Source: Arthrobotrys musiformis (taxonomy: Eukaryota > Ascomycota > Orbiliomycetes > Orbiliales > Orbiliaceae). Taken from it: DNA of 64,000 bases. The notes under the pieces are model-generated. The model saw only the letters and a list, made by a program, of their open reading frames with translations, was not told the origin of the DNA and made no database searches. The stretch lies in assembly GCA_036971715.1 (NCBI GenBank), contig JAVHJL010000007.1, positions 868,001 through 932,000 on the forward strand. Reading direction: 5' to 3'. The position numbers and the translations under genes are program-made. This document shows, in pieces, positions 35,065-45,583 of the stretch; the first letter of the stretch is position 1, and the number at the start of each line of letters is the position of its first letter.

Positions 35065-37673
35065 CTATGCAAGTAATCCAGCAGCGAGCGCTTCCAAGTC
35101 GTCCAATGTCTCCGGTTCTTCTTGCATCTCGACGACCTTGCCCTTCCTCTTCGCCTTCTTTTTCTTCTTTCGCTCTTCTTCGGAATCGTCTTCGAACCAT
35201 TTCTTCTGTTTCTTTGCAGGCCGATCCTCCTCGACCAACTCTGGAGCTTCTTCGCCGTCGTCACTTCCATCCCGTTTGGCATCAAAGTCCTCGTAAGGAA
35301 TGAGCGGCAGCCCGCCTGTAAACCCTTCTTCATCGTCATTATCGTCTTCTCCCTCGAGCGCCCTTGCTTTCTGCTTTTCTCTCTTCGCTCTCCTCTTCTC
35401 TTTCGCCACATCCTTATCTTCTTCATCCGCAGCGCTGACCTTCTTCTTTTCTTCTGCCAAGAATCTGTCTCTTTGCTCTTCTGCGTCGCCAGCTTTCTTG
35501 AATCCTTCTTCGTCCTCGAACTCGTAAATCGCGTGTGCTTCACCTTCTTCATCGAACACCAATTTGGTACCCTTGCCTTTGTATTTGAGCATAGCTTTCT
35601 TCGATGTTGCCAGTTTTTCTCGTCGCTTCGAGTCCACCAGCATTGGGTCTTTGCCGTGTACCTCGATAAACTTCTGACCTTGGTTTGGACCCTTGCCTTC
35701 GTCCTCCGTGTCCGAGCCATAACCGTGGCGTTTAACGGCAAGGAAATCCTCGTCCTTCTCTTCCGCTTCCTCCTCTTCTCCGTGTCGCACCATACCGGTG
35801 TAGTGTGATGTGAAAATATTTTGATTTTCTGTAAATAATCAGTATAGTTTCCTGGGCTGGATAAAGCCGTGGTGTAGAGGTACTTACGCCTTTCAAACAT
35901 CCTATCGTATTTTGTCCTGACTTCTTTCTTCTTGTCCTTCTTAGCATCTTCATCGCCACTTTCTTCGTCTTGGCTGCTATCATCATCTTTCAGCAACGCC
36001 CTCGGCGCATTCTTCCTCTGTTTTGTGTCCTCTCCCTTCAAGAACTTTATCCTGGGGGCACCGGGGAGTCCTAAACTTGTCGCGAACTCTTGCAACGGTA
36101 ATTTCTCGAGATCGAAGATATCTTTATCCTTTTGCACATAAACACTCCTCGCATAGCTTGTGAATGCCTTTTGTCCCAGGTACTTGATCTCTGGATCCTT
36201 GAAACATATCCCCTGGAGTTGGTTCTGGACACTTTGCTTCTTGTTCTGTTTCACATTAATTTTTTCGATCGGCACTTTTTTCGTCTTGAGTCTTTCTAGC
36301 ATGCCTTTCTCCTCTGTGGGGCATAGGAACAATACGCCTCTACCATCTCTTTCGTATCTTGCCGTTCTTCCAACTCGATGAATGTAGGTATCCGCGTCTT
36401 CAGGACAATCCGCTTGAATAACCCAATCCACCGCCGGGAAATCCAACCCTCTTGCCACCACGTCTGTGGCAAACAAACATGAATTCTTCGAACTCGAGAA
36501 CTTTGCAGAGATCTCCAACCTTGCTGTTTGTTTCTGTTTCCCCGTCAAATGCAGTAACGGAATACCCGGCTGCATCTGCCTGAAGGTTTCGTAGACGAAT
36601 CTGACTTGTTTTGTTGATGAGAAGAAGACTAATATTTTCGACTTGACGTTGGCTCTGATGAAACTCCACAGAATATCGAGTTTTTCCGGTAAGGGTGTGA
36701 TAATATAATGCTGCTGTAGTTTCCCCGGCGTAGCTGCAGTCGCCGCTTCGTGAACGGATACGTACTCGGGGTCCTTGAGGCTCAGCCTGGCTAAATCGTT
36801 CACATTCTTCGTCTGGGTCGCACTGAATAGCAATGTCTGCCGGCTCTTTGGAATCCCTTGAATAATTGCATCGATCGAATCTTTAAAGCCCATATCGAGT
36901 ATCCTGTCTGCCTCGTCCAACACAAGGATCTGTAGATTGTAGGTATCGAGATCGGGGTTCTGTTCTAGATGCTGTTTCATACGGCCGGGCGTGCAAACGA
37001 GGATATTCATCCGACCGAGCCGCTCCCTTTCATCTTGAAGGTTCTTACCACCGATTACAAGACCTGCGGAGAAGGAATGCCGTTGACCGACTTTACGAAG
37101 GACCTCGAAGATCTGGATTGCAAGTTCGCGAGTCGGCGAGATGATCAGAGCGCCGAGACCGTCGTCGGCCGTCCATTTCGCACGGTGGAGTTTTTCGAGG
37201 ACCTATATCGGGCAGGATAACGAATCTGTGAGCAAATATCTTCACGGGGATAGAAGCCATGGATCGGGATGGGCAGCATACGGGTATTAAGAATGCTAAA
37301 GTCTTTCCGCTGCCGGTTTTCGCAGCACCGAGGATATCTTTGCCTTTTAGTGCGAGGGGTATGGCTTTTCGCTGGATATCGGTGGGGACTTTGAAATGCG
37401 ACTTGTCGAGGCCGCTGGTGGTCTGTCTGGACAAAGGAAGGTCGGCGAATTTGGTAAGATTTGAAGCATCCTAGACAAAGTCCGTATATATTAGAATTGT
37501 TCTAGCAGTATACTATGCTATGTCGAGGGAGCTAGGTGACATACGAACTCTTGCGCCGCCTTTTCAAGATTTTCGAGTTCTTCCTCCTCACGTTTTCGCT
37601 TTAGAGATTTCGATACCTTGCGACGAGGTTTTAGGTGTGGCAATGAGCCGGGTAATTTGGCACCTTTGGCCAT
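35065..37673 (-). CDS. DBP4: DEAD-box RNA helicase, DBP4/HCA4 type
   Basis: Four exons, 37673-37545, 37470-37282, 37202-35888 and 35828-35065, give 798 residues. All helicase motifs are present: Q motif around FKVPTDIQ; motif I GAAKTGSGKT (about 91-100); PTRELAIQ; VCTPGRM; DEAD (about 202-205); FSAT; and HRVGRTARYER. After the core comes the region typical of Dbp4, with KYLGQKAFTSYARSVYVQKD and IFDLEKLPLQEFATSLGLPG, then an acidic and Lys-rich C-terminus ending LEALAAGLLA. Dbp4 acts in the nucleolus in U14 snoRNA release and early 18S rRNA processing. The length is close to yeast Dbp4 (about 770). An intron placed between FLIP and VLEKLHRAKW is needed to keep the core continuous, and the splice sites are good. 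The 5' end faces the J-protein gene across 348 bp. Confidence 0.96.
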
Positions 37674-38021
37674 TGTGAAAGTATCCGGGTTCGTTCCGTT
37701 AGTTCTGTCGACTGTCGTTTCTGCGGCCGGCGAAAAGGCTTGTCCTGGTGAGGCTTGAAGATTTGAAGATTTGAAGATTTAGATTTGGGAACCTGTCGCG
37801 AAAAATTTCAGCAGGGATCATTTTGTGGTTCCTGTTCGAGACGAGTTGTACAGATGAGCTGCCGCCAAACCGACAAACGTAACACACACGCCGACTCACA
37901 TATCTTGACCGTCTTATTTACCCAAATACACAGTCGCGATTCTCTCGGTCTACGGTCGAACATAGCTTCAATCACACAGCCACGCAGAAGCGGCGTCACA
38001 AAAATCGCATTAAACACAGAG
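37674..38021. promoter_or_regulatory. Shared divergent promoter region of DBP4 and the J-protein gene
   Basis: The 348-bp space between the two start codons. It contains three tandem copies of TTGAAGAT at about 37756-37779 and, at 37800-37809, GAAAAATTTC. The latter resembles the RRPE element (consensus near TGAAAAATTTT) found upstream of ribosome-biogenesis genes in yeasts and other fungi. No PAC element (GCGATGAG) is seen. Confidence 0.5.
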
Positions 38022-38947
38022 ATGTCGGCTACCGCTGAGAAGAAGAAGGAGGAGCCAACCAAGGTGGAGGAGCCGGAAGGAGAGGTTGAGATTGACAAGG
38101 AGTCACTGAGTGCGATTGAGCGGGAGGAACTTGAGTTCCGGAAGGTACTTATATTCTCTTCTCTGATGATTACTCTATTCATTTTCAAGACTGGAGTCAA
38201 GTCTACAAGGTGCAATCCCATGGCTAATGTTTATACGGTCTTCAGGATTCGGAAATCCAAAGTATGTCCATGCAGTTCTACACAGTCCGAATACACGAAT
38301 AGAGGCCCAGGCCACCGATACTAACTAGCGGATTCCAGGGATCTTGAATGCCTTCAAACTCGACGCGTAAGCGCTAACAGTGGCTACCAATATTTAGGTG
38401 CGAGCAGGCTTGTTAACCGTTCTATAGATATGCTGTCCTGGACCTTCAACCCGGTGTTCCCGAGTCTGACATCAAGATGCAGTACCGGAAAAAGTCGCTA
38501 TTGATCCATCCTGACAAGACGAAGAATCCACAGGCACCGGATGCCTTCGACCGGCTCAAGAAGGCGCAGAACGAACTGATGGAGGAAAAGACCCGGGTTA
38601 GGCTCGACGAAGCTATCGCTGATGCCAGGATGTTGTTGATAAGAGAGCGAAAGTGGACGGTGGATCACCCGGACTTGCAATCTGAGGCCTTCAAGAAGGA
38701 CTGGCGGGAGAAGACAAAGGAGGTACTCATTGACAATGAACTGAGAAAGCGGAAGCAGATGAAGGCACAGCTGGCCGAGGAGGGTCGAGAGCAGAGGAAG
38801 GCTGATGCCGAGATCGAAGCGAGGAAACGGAAGCGGGAGAACGAGCAAGCATGGGAAGACACGAGGGACCAGAGGATTAGCTCGTGGCGGGACTTCCAGA
38901 AGGGCAAGCAGCCTGCGAAAAAGAAGAAGATGAAGCCGATTGGTTAA
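38022..38947 (+). CDS. J-domain protein, DNAJC8/Spf31 type
   Basis: Four exons, 38022-38144, 38246-38261, 38339-38366 and 38428-38947, give 228 residues. Two exons are only 16 and 28 nt long, and all phases close exactly. The N-terminus is acidic. Residues about 55-120 form a J domain with the HPD triad in KKSLLIHPDKTKNP, after AYAVLDLQPGVPESDIK. The C-terminal half is a long Lys/Glu/Arg helix ending in a basic stretch (KGKQPAKKKKMKPIG). This layout, an internal J domain with a charged helical tail, matches human DNAJC8/SPF31, a spliceosome-associated protein. A nuclear role in pre-mRNA splicing is likely by family. It is transcribed divergently from DBP4. Confidence 0.9.
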
Positions 38948-39544
38948 GCCCTTTCTTCTTTTCTTTCTTTCTTTCTTTCTTTTTTTTTTTCATTCCTGCC
39001 TGGTGAGTGGTGATGGTGTTTCGAGACAGTGGGGTCTGCAAGTCTGGTAGTGCTGTTCTAGAGGTTGCTTTTTTACTTTTTGGCTGCAAAGGGCGTTCTG
39101 GGGTTTGAACGGGCGTATTGGTGCGATGTCAGCAATTGTCGTGAAGATTATCTTGACTCCTGCTGCAATAACTACCTATATACTATACTCCTTATTCCTA
39201 TTCTCATTCTTACTCGGATTAATATTGTGATCGATCCTGAAATTATATAATCTCCTCCTGTCCGCAACTGCAATTGTGAAGGAAGACCTGCAATTTCGTT
39301 TGAGATAACTCTGCTTAATTAGCGTCGCGCGACTTCCTCGAACACCATTCATTCATACATTCATGTTTGTCGCGCCACCAACAGACACCCTTTTTTTACG
39401 GTTACGTACCAGATCGCAGCTCGGAACCTGAAAGCACAGCATTCGCATTTGACGATATCGAATGCCCGCGCGGAGGTCATGCTCTCGAAGTCATGATACC
39501 TTTCCGATTAATATTCCATAGTATCATATCGATATCACCATAAA
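38948..39544. other. Intergenic between J-protein and MFS genes
   Basis: About 600 bp. It begins with a TTTC repeat and a T run just after the J-protein stop, followed by AT-rich DNA that must carry the MFS promoter. No gene is seen. Confidence 0.6.
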
Positions 39545-41678
39545 ATGTCAACCTCCCGTCTTCTATCCCACAACAACCGCTCGAGCGAGGATCTGGCACC
39601 TGATGAGCTTCCCCACGGCGAAGCACCCCCAGCCGACAACGTCGAACTTCAGATATTCCGTCGAAACACTTTGGGCACAGAACCTCTAGATCAGGTTCTT
39701 GTCACCGACGATGAATCTGATGACTCCGATTTGGACGAGACGTATCTGCTGTATACAACGGAGGAGACGAACCGTGTTATCAGGAGGTTCGACCGCTATC
39801 TCGTTCCATTCCTGGCGTTGCTGTACATGTTGAGCTTTTTGGATAGATCCAGTGAGTAGTTTTCCATCTTGAAATCTCAGAGAACGGAATTGTGGACATT
39901 TAAGTTTTTTTATTATTGCTATTTATGTTTATAGGCTAACGGTTGAGCTTATTGGAACAGACATTGGAAATGTGAGCCTAGATTGTCGTCGAATAAAGCT
40001 CCACGATCACACGCATATTAACACGTTTTGCTATGTTTTAGGCACGGATAGCGGGGATGGAGGCAGATCTTCAGATGTCGCATGGGCAGTATGAATGGCT
40101 GCTCACAGCGTTTTATATCACTTACATCGTAAGTCGGGGTTTTAAAACTCATTTTAATAATGCCGAGAACTGCTGCTAATAATTATCCGCCAAAAACGAT
40201 AGCTCTTCGAATGGATGGCGTTACTATGGAAAGTCTTTCCTGCACACGCTTATGTAGCTTTTTGTGTCGCAGGGTAAGCTCCACCCATGTATTCCATTAC
40301 CCTCTCGCAAAACCGAAAGCTGATCGATGAACTACTCAAGCTAAAGTTGGGGGCTTGTAGCTTCACTTCGTAAGTCATAAGACTCCCCATTCTTTCTTTC
40401 TTTCTTTTTTTTTTTCTATTTAATTTGCATGATATTTGGACGAATCATATCTAATCGGTCACTGCAAAACACAGAGGGCATAGTCCCAAACTACTCTTCC
40501 CTGCTGCTTGCCCGGGCAGCACTCGGTATCGCTGAAGCAGCGTTCGGCCCCGGTGTGCCATTCTACCTTTCTTTCTTCTACAAGCGCGAAGAACTCGCTT
40601 TTCGCACCGGCCTTTTTATTTCGGCCGCGCCACTATCTACAGCCTACGCCGGTAGTTTAGCATATCTCTTAACATCGCTCAGTACCGGACTGGCGCCATG
40701 GCGAGCTTTGTTCATTATTGAAGGGTGGCCAAGTCTTATCGCCGCAGTGGTGGCATGGTGGTACATCCCAGACGGCCCTGGTGACGCGTGGTTCTTGAAG
40801 AACGAGGAAGAAAGACAGATCGCCGTTATTCGTCTGCAAGGTCATAGTAGACGACAGAGACGGATGAGTTTCTTTAAAGCTGCCACATCGAGAAAGGTCA
40901 ACAGCGGTAGATTTGACTGGCGGGAAGTTCTGATCGCCTTGGGGGAGCTGCAGAACTGGTTAACTGCTGTAAGTTCTAAATAATATATAGAAGGTACTCT
41001 GATTCATGCTAACCTGGCTTCGATATCTGGCAGCTCATGTTCTTTTCATGCAATGTCGCCTTCTCATCCCTCCCCGTTTTCCTTCCGACCATTATCAACG
41101 AAATGGGTAATACCGCCCTCGCCTCCCAAGCTCTCTCAGCACCACCGTACGTAGTCGCATTTATCACCGTCATCCTCGTCTCGTACTTCTCAGACCGTCT
41201 GCACTCTCGGGGTGTATTCGTCATCAACTGCGCCTTGGCCGGTGCATTTGGTTATGGTATCTTAGCCTTCGCCCCACAGCTAGGATTATCAGACTGGAAA
41301 TGGCGATACGCGGCAGTATACTTCGCCGCATCGGGAATCTTCTCGGCAATTGCAATAATTATACCCTGGACTATTGGAAACTCAGAGAGTGCGGAGGGAA
41401 GGGGTACCGGTGTTGCGATCCTGAATCTGGTGGGGCAGTGTGGGCCTTTACTGGGGACGAGGCTGTATCCGGCTAGGGATGGGCCGTATTACACCAGAGG
41501 CATGACAATATGCGGAGGGTTCCTGTTGGCTGTTGCTGGGTTGGCGTTTTGGTTGAGGGTTATGTTGGCGAAGGAGAATAGACGGAGGGATGAGGATTAT
41601 CTAAGGAGGGCCAGGGGCCAAGCGGAAGATGGGACCTATGTTTCGGGTGAGGGTAAAGGGTTTAGATTTATGCTATAA
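39545..41678 (+). CDS. MFS transporter, anion:cation symporter (Dal5-like) family
   Basis: Seven exons, 39545-39851, 39961-39971, 40042-40128, 40203-40273, 40347-40369, 40475-40968 and 41034-41678, give 545 residues. The small exons restore family motifs: exon 2 (11 nt) makes DRSSNIGNARIAGME, and exon 5 (23 nt) makes CVAGWGLVASLQG. Other landmarks are FDRYLVPFLALLYMLSFLDR at the first membrane segment, LGIAEAAFGPGVPFYLSFFY, WRALFIIEGWPSLIAAVVAW and YFSDRLHSRG. About 12 membrane segments are expected, with an acidic cytoplasmic N-terminus of about 85 residues. These features fit the fungal allantoate/nicotinate/pantothenate-type permeases (ACS family), which import small organic anions across the plasma membrane. 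The substrate cannot be told from sequence. Confidence 0.9.
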
Positions 41679-42954
41679 GTTGCCATTATCTTGGGGTTAT
41701 CTTTCACTTTTTATCTCGATCTTTGGGGGCGGTTGTATCCATTACAATACTCTTGGTAGTTGACTTTGTATCTTATGGAGGGGTGGTTGGATATCTGCAT
41801 CCATATCTGCATATATTGTTATTGGGTTTTTCTGTATTTCAGCGGCAGTGCCTGTATTGTTTAACGGCCCAGCTGATCATTTCTAGCATTTGTTCGACCC
41901 ACCATTCTTTATATTGGCTTGTTTCTTTAGGCTTCCATCTTGAGGTCAGCAGTAGTTTAGAAGCTTTGCCTCACGGTTTGATTTCTTTCTTTCTTCCTTT
42001 CGCTGTTAACATGGTTCACTAGCTGCATATGATATCACATATCCCCTCCGTAGCATATTCGGGGCGGAGTAGTATACTCTTTTTGAGTTAAAAGGTTATA
42101 TCAATTTAGGGAAAGGGGAGCCTCTAAAGAACGTAATAGGCTTTGTAATTTATAGCCTTGGAACGACTCGAGAGCCATAATATGTAATAAAGCCACCCCT
42201 ACTTAGTTACCTAGGTACTAAGTACCTAGGCATATATAGTAGGCCCATTCTCATCTAGTTGGCATCACAAGCCTAGTATATATTACGGAGTCACCCATCA
42301 TCATCTACGTGATATAAAATGATAGGTCCTATGGTGGGTGTATATCTGGCCTCGAGTCTAAATGGATATCATGATATGCCAATGAACCTTAGAACAGCTG
42401 TATAAATTAATATTAGATATTGATTTGGGACCGGTTAGCCTTCTAATCAGCTGCAGCCGAAAACATGAGGGTACACAACCTGAGTTAGCTACCCCGGACG
42501 TCCTTACACAATTTCACAATCTACATGCAACGCAAGTATTTTTATCCGATTGTGGTATTTTGTTTCATGCGGGAAATTTTATGAGGGCCATCCGGGATGA
42601 TCAAGATTTGAGCGCTGGGATGTCAATTGTATCTATAGAAAATTATAGTAGTGGTAGGATTGCACGAGAGCAATTTATTCTGACTAGTGACATAGGAATT
42701 TTCTCAACATCGCAAAGTTTCCCAGCCTCTGGCGCTGCCAGCAGGGTGGTTCATCTACCGTCGTCTAGCCTAATATTTTTTGTCTTTAAACCCTGTCGCA
42801 GGAAAAAAAAAAACTCTGAACCCCAGCAATGTGCACAACCCAGGCTCCTTCCAATATCGTGAAGGCTAAAACTTCGCGCGATATCTAAAAGAAAATTACA
42901 CACAATGGGCAAATAAAAACCAAAAAAGGACAAAAAGAAGAAAGCCGAAGGCCT
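41679..42954. other. Intergenic, left of the tRNA gene
   Basis: About 1.3 kb without a supported protein gene. It holds a 21-nt perfect palindrome at 42210-42230. The open frame at 42425-42862 has no domain or splice partner. Confidence 0.55.
42210..42230. repeat. 21-nt perfect palindrome
   Basis: Arms CCTAGGTACT (42210-42219) and AGTACCTAGG (42221-42230) surround a single A. It lies about 530 bp downstream of the MFS stop and 725 bp from the tRNA. The core AGTACC/GGTACT is shared with the palindrome in the SPRY promoter at 4636. Function is unknown. Confidence 0.7.
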
Positions 42955-43047
42955 TGGAGACACAGGGAATTGAACCCGGGACCTCATCCAGTCAGTAGGA
43001 TTTTATCCCACGCTAAGGAAGCGCTCTACCAACTGAGCTATATCCCC
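42955..43047 (-). tRNA. tRNA-Ala (anticodon AGC) with a 20-nt intron
   Basis: Read on the minus strand, the 93 nt fold as a standard tRNA of 73 nt plus a 20-nt intron at the canonical site after base 37 (intron 43010-42991). The acceptor GGGGATA pairs with TGTCTCC, allowing two G-U pairs, and the discriminator is A. Box A is TAGCTCAGTTGG and box B GGTTCAATTCC. The loop TTAGCGT carries AGC at 34-36, and the variable loop is five bases. Runs of five and six T lie within about 20-35 nt downstream as Pol III terminators. Two stem mismatches occur, T28-T42 and C50-T64, so a weakened or pseudogene copy is possible. Confidence 0.75.
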
Positions 43048-44184
43048 ATCTTGTTATCTCCGACCTTGAAAATATGCTTTATGAGGGCCTGAGGAAAGGG
43101 ACTCGATCGATGACGATTCTTAAATACATTTTATTCGCGGATTTGAGGCTGTTTGAGGAATCCTAGATATAATGTTGCCTTGGGATATATGGTGTCGGCG
43201 TAGGTGCGTGAATGAAATCGTCCCGTTCAAAGCCAGACTTTACAACTACCTAATCTACCTCAGGGAAAAAAATTTTTAAAAATTGCCCATGCAAGATAAT
43301 AGAAATTCGAATACCTCCTAGCCAGATAGTGGAAGCTACGCTGTCATCTTGAAATAATTTAATTGGAGGCTGTAGAAAATACGTCATGAATTGTGTCCGC
43401 GGACGGGGTTGGCGGGGCTGGGGTTTGAGGGATATCTACGACTATATTTGTAGCCCCGCCAATCGTCGAATACATTTCCGGCCTCGTTTCTAAAGGTCGC
43501 GGGTTCGGATTAAGTAACTTATTTCGTATCGGGAGCTCCATGGTAGTAGTTAACAAGTTTCGTTCCCATCAGATTTAAATATTTAGGCAGTATATCTTCG
43601 AATGAATCTTTGCGATTAGTTCCAGCCATCCTAATTGCAAGAATGCATGGGCCCTTGAATGGCCTTATGGATTAACAATGGGGTTATAAATTCATTCGTG
43701 AATGTTTTGTACCTTTTCAGCTGGTTAGTTGGGTATATGTACACAGCAAATGACCGTAATGATAGACGGCTGGTTCTAATGAAGCATTTGATAATCACAA
43801 GTTGAATCAAATTCATGAAATTCAACCTAATGACGCTATGATTTTTATCTCGTAAAAGCAGTGTAGGTACGTCGATTGCATGTAGATTGCATGTAGCACA
43901 TTTGGCAATCAATCTACTGCGATGGGTCAATGGAGGCCTAGAGGGTTCAAAATCGATCATATGGTATATATAGTAAAAATTAAAAATATAGACTAGAAAT
44001 TATACACGTGACATAGACTCCGTCGTTATATCGAAAAAAATGTGGGACCATGGAAATGGAAAAGAATAACAGGTTCCAAGCGGTATCGGGTCCACAAAAA
44101 TAATATAAAAAAAGATTGTACTCCCCAGCAATAAAAAATCTGCGAAGTTGGGTATCACTTCGATGTTGCGCGCAAGAAAATCCC
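43048..44184. other. Intergenic between tRNA and WSC gene
   Basis: About 1.1 kb, AT-rich, covering the tRNA 5' flank and the WSC gene 3' flank. No supported gene is seen. Confidence 0.6.
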
Positions 44185-45450
44185 TTAAGTGGTGTAGGCG
44201 AAGAGCGAGATGAAGCCGGTGCCACCACAGAAAGTTTCGGCGCCAGGTGCACTGTCCGCACAAGGTGTGTCGCATCTACCTAAGGCGTACTGGACTGGTC
44301 CATTGAGGAAACTATCGGCGCAGTAGCACTCCCTAAGCAGAAAGTTATATGTTAGATATGTATCGGAGCATAGGGGTATGTTAAGTGTCGTCAGCTTACC
44401 TTCCACCCTTGATACCAGCCAATGTGGTTGCATTGCCCAGTTTCTTGAAGCAGAGATCCTGGCAAATCCCCTGGGTCATTTGTTCGTTGTAGAAATAGGT
44501 CAAACCGAAAACTGGATTGCTGTTGTTGTCGTCGTAACAGCCAGCTGGCTTGACAGTGGCGGCTTCGACGGTAATTTCCCAGGCTTCGGCACCACCACAA
44601 GATACGGTATCGTCTCCACCACAATCCATATCGCAGTCATCATGACCTTCCTCGAGCATTTCTGCCCAAGGAACGAGCTCATTGCTACAAGCGCAAATAC
44701 TATCCAAACCCATACACAATTAGTATTTTGCGAGTGCTGAAGGTCAAATTTTAGCGGTTTAAACTTACGTTCCGTTCTTAACGCCAGCGAAAACGTATCC
44801 CTCTTCGAGACAGTGCTCACTGCAAAGGTCTGGGGTCATGTTGGACCGGGTAACCGTCGAGTTCTGAAGCACAGCCCCGTTGAACTCATTTTCTTTATAG
44901 CAACCGATGTATCTAGCGCCAGGTGAGACAGTCGGGGTTTCGGTCACAGTCGATGTTTCAGTGGTTGTCGACACAGAAGTTGACACAGAAGTAGAAATTG
45001 AAGTAGAAATCGAAGTCGCAGTTGTAGTCTTGGTGTCGGTCTTCGTACTAGTGGCGGTCTTGGTGGCGGTCTTGGTGTTAGTGACGGTCTTTGTTGTCGG
45101 CTTGGTGACGGTCTTAGTAGTAGTCTTCGTCGACCACTTCGTCGTCGTCTTGGACCATTTTGTGGATGTCTTGGTCTTGGTGATTGTCCGTGTCTTGGAC
45201 CACTTTGTGCATGTGGTGGTCCTGGTCACGTACTTAGTGGACCATTTGGTCGCCCACTTGGTCGCCCACTTGGTGACAGTGTTCGGAGCCCCATCTGATG
45301 GTATATCAGTAATCGCTCGTATTGAAATGCGTGGTTGATGATGATAATATGGAACTTACAGTAGTCATATCGTTTCTCGACATCCTCTACAACAGCGGAG
45401 GCGAAAACGGAGGTAGCCGCGAAGGCCCAGAGAAGAGACTTCAATTGCAT
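44185..45450 (-). CDS. Secreted protein with two WSC domains and a Thr/Lys/Trp-rich linker
   Basis: Four exons, 45450-45360, 45294-44769, 44699-44400 and 44332-44185, give 354 residues. A signal peptide (MQLKSLLWAFAATSVFASA) is followed by VVEDVEKR, a likely Kex2-type cleavage site. Residues about 31-140 form a repetitive linker dominated by TK, with TKW units at the start and STS repeats at the end. Two Cys-rich WSC domains follow: one from RYIGCYKENEFNGA through CSEHCLEEGY to ICACSNEL, and one from GCYDDNNSNPVFG through CQDLCFKK to ECYCADSF. An intron interrupts each domain just before its C-x-C motif. WSC domains bind carbohydrate and occur in cell-wall sensors and secreted lectins or oxidases. 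There is no membrane segment or GPI signal at the C-terminus, so the protein is probably secreted or wall-bound. Its ligand is unknown. Confidence 0.9.
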
Positions 45451-45573
45451 GTTGACTTATTATATATTAATACAATACCTAGGGATGAGTTCCGGTGAAT
45501 CTATCCTGCTCAAGCGGGTGATGCTGATGGTAGTGACAAAAAGGTAAGCTGCATATCCGTGGAGGGATCGCAG

Positions 45574-45583
45574 TATTTATATA
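45574..45583 (-). promoter_or_regulatory. TATA-like box of the WSC gene
   Basis: On the minus strand TATATAAATA lies about 125 bp before the ATG at 45450. The position suits a core promoter of a strongly expressed secreted protein. Based on sequence only. Confidence 0.45.

Noticed and set aside
40361..40369. A 9-nt exon option for the MFS gene starting after the acceptor at 40360
   Set aside because: It ends in the wrong phase for the next exon, whereas starting at 40347 restores both the frame and the WGLVASLQ motif.
42425..42862. Plus-strand open frame of 145 codons between the MFS gene and the tRNA
   Set aside because: Starts and ends in low-complexity DNA, has no domain and no splice partner.
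43359..43556. Minus-strand open frame of 65 codons with a Pro/Thr-rich end
   Set aside because: Too short, no signal peptide or domain, and no splice partner; not distinguishable from chance.
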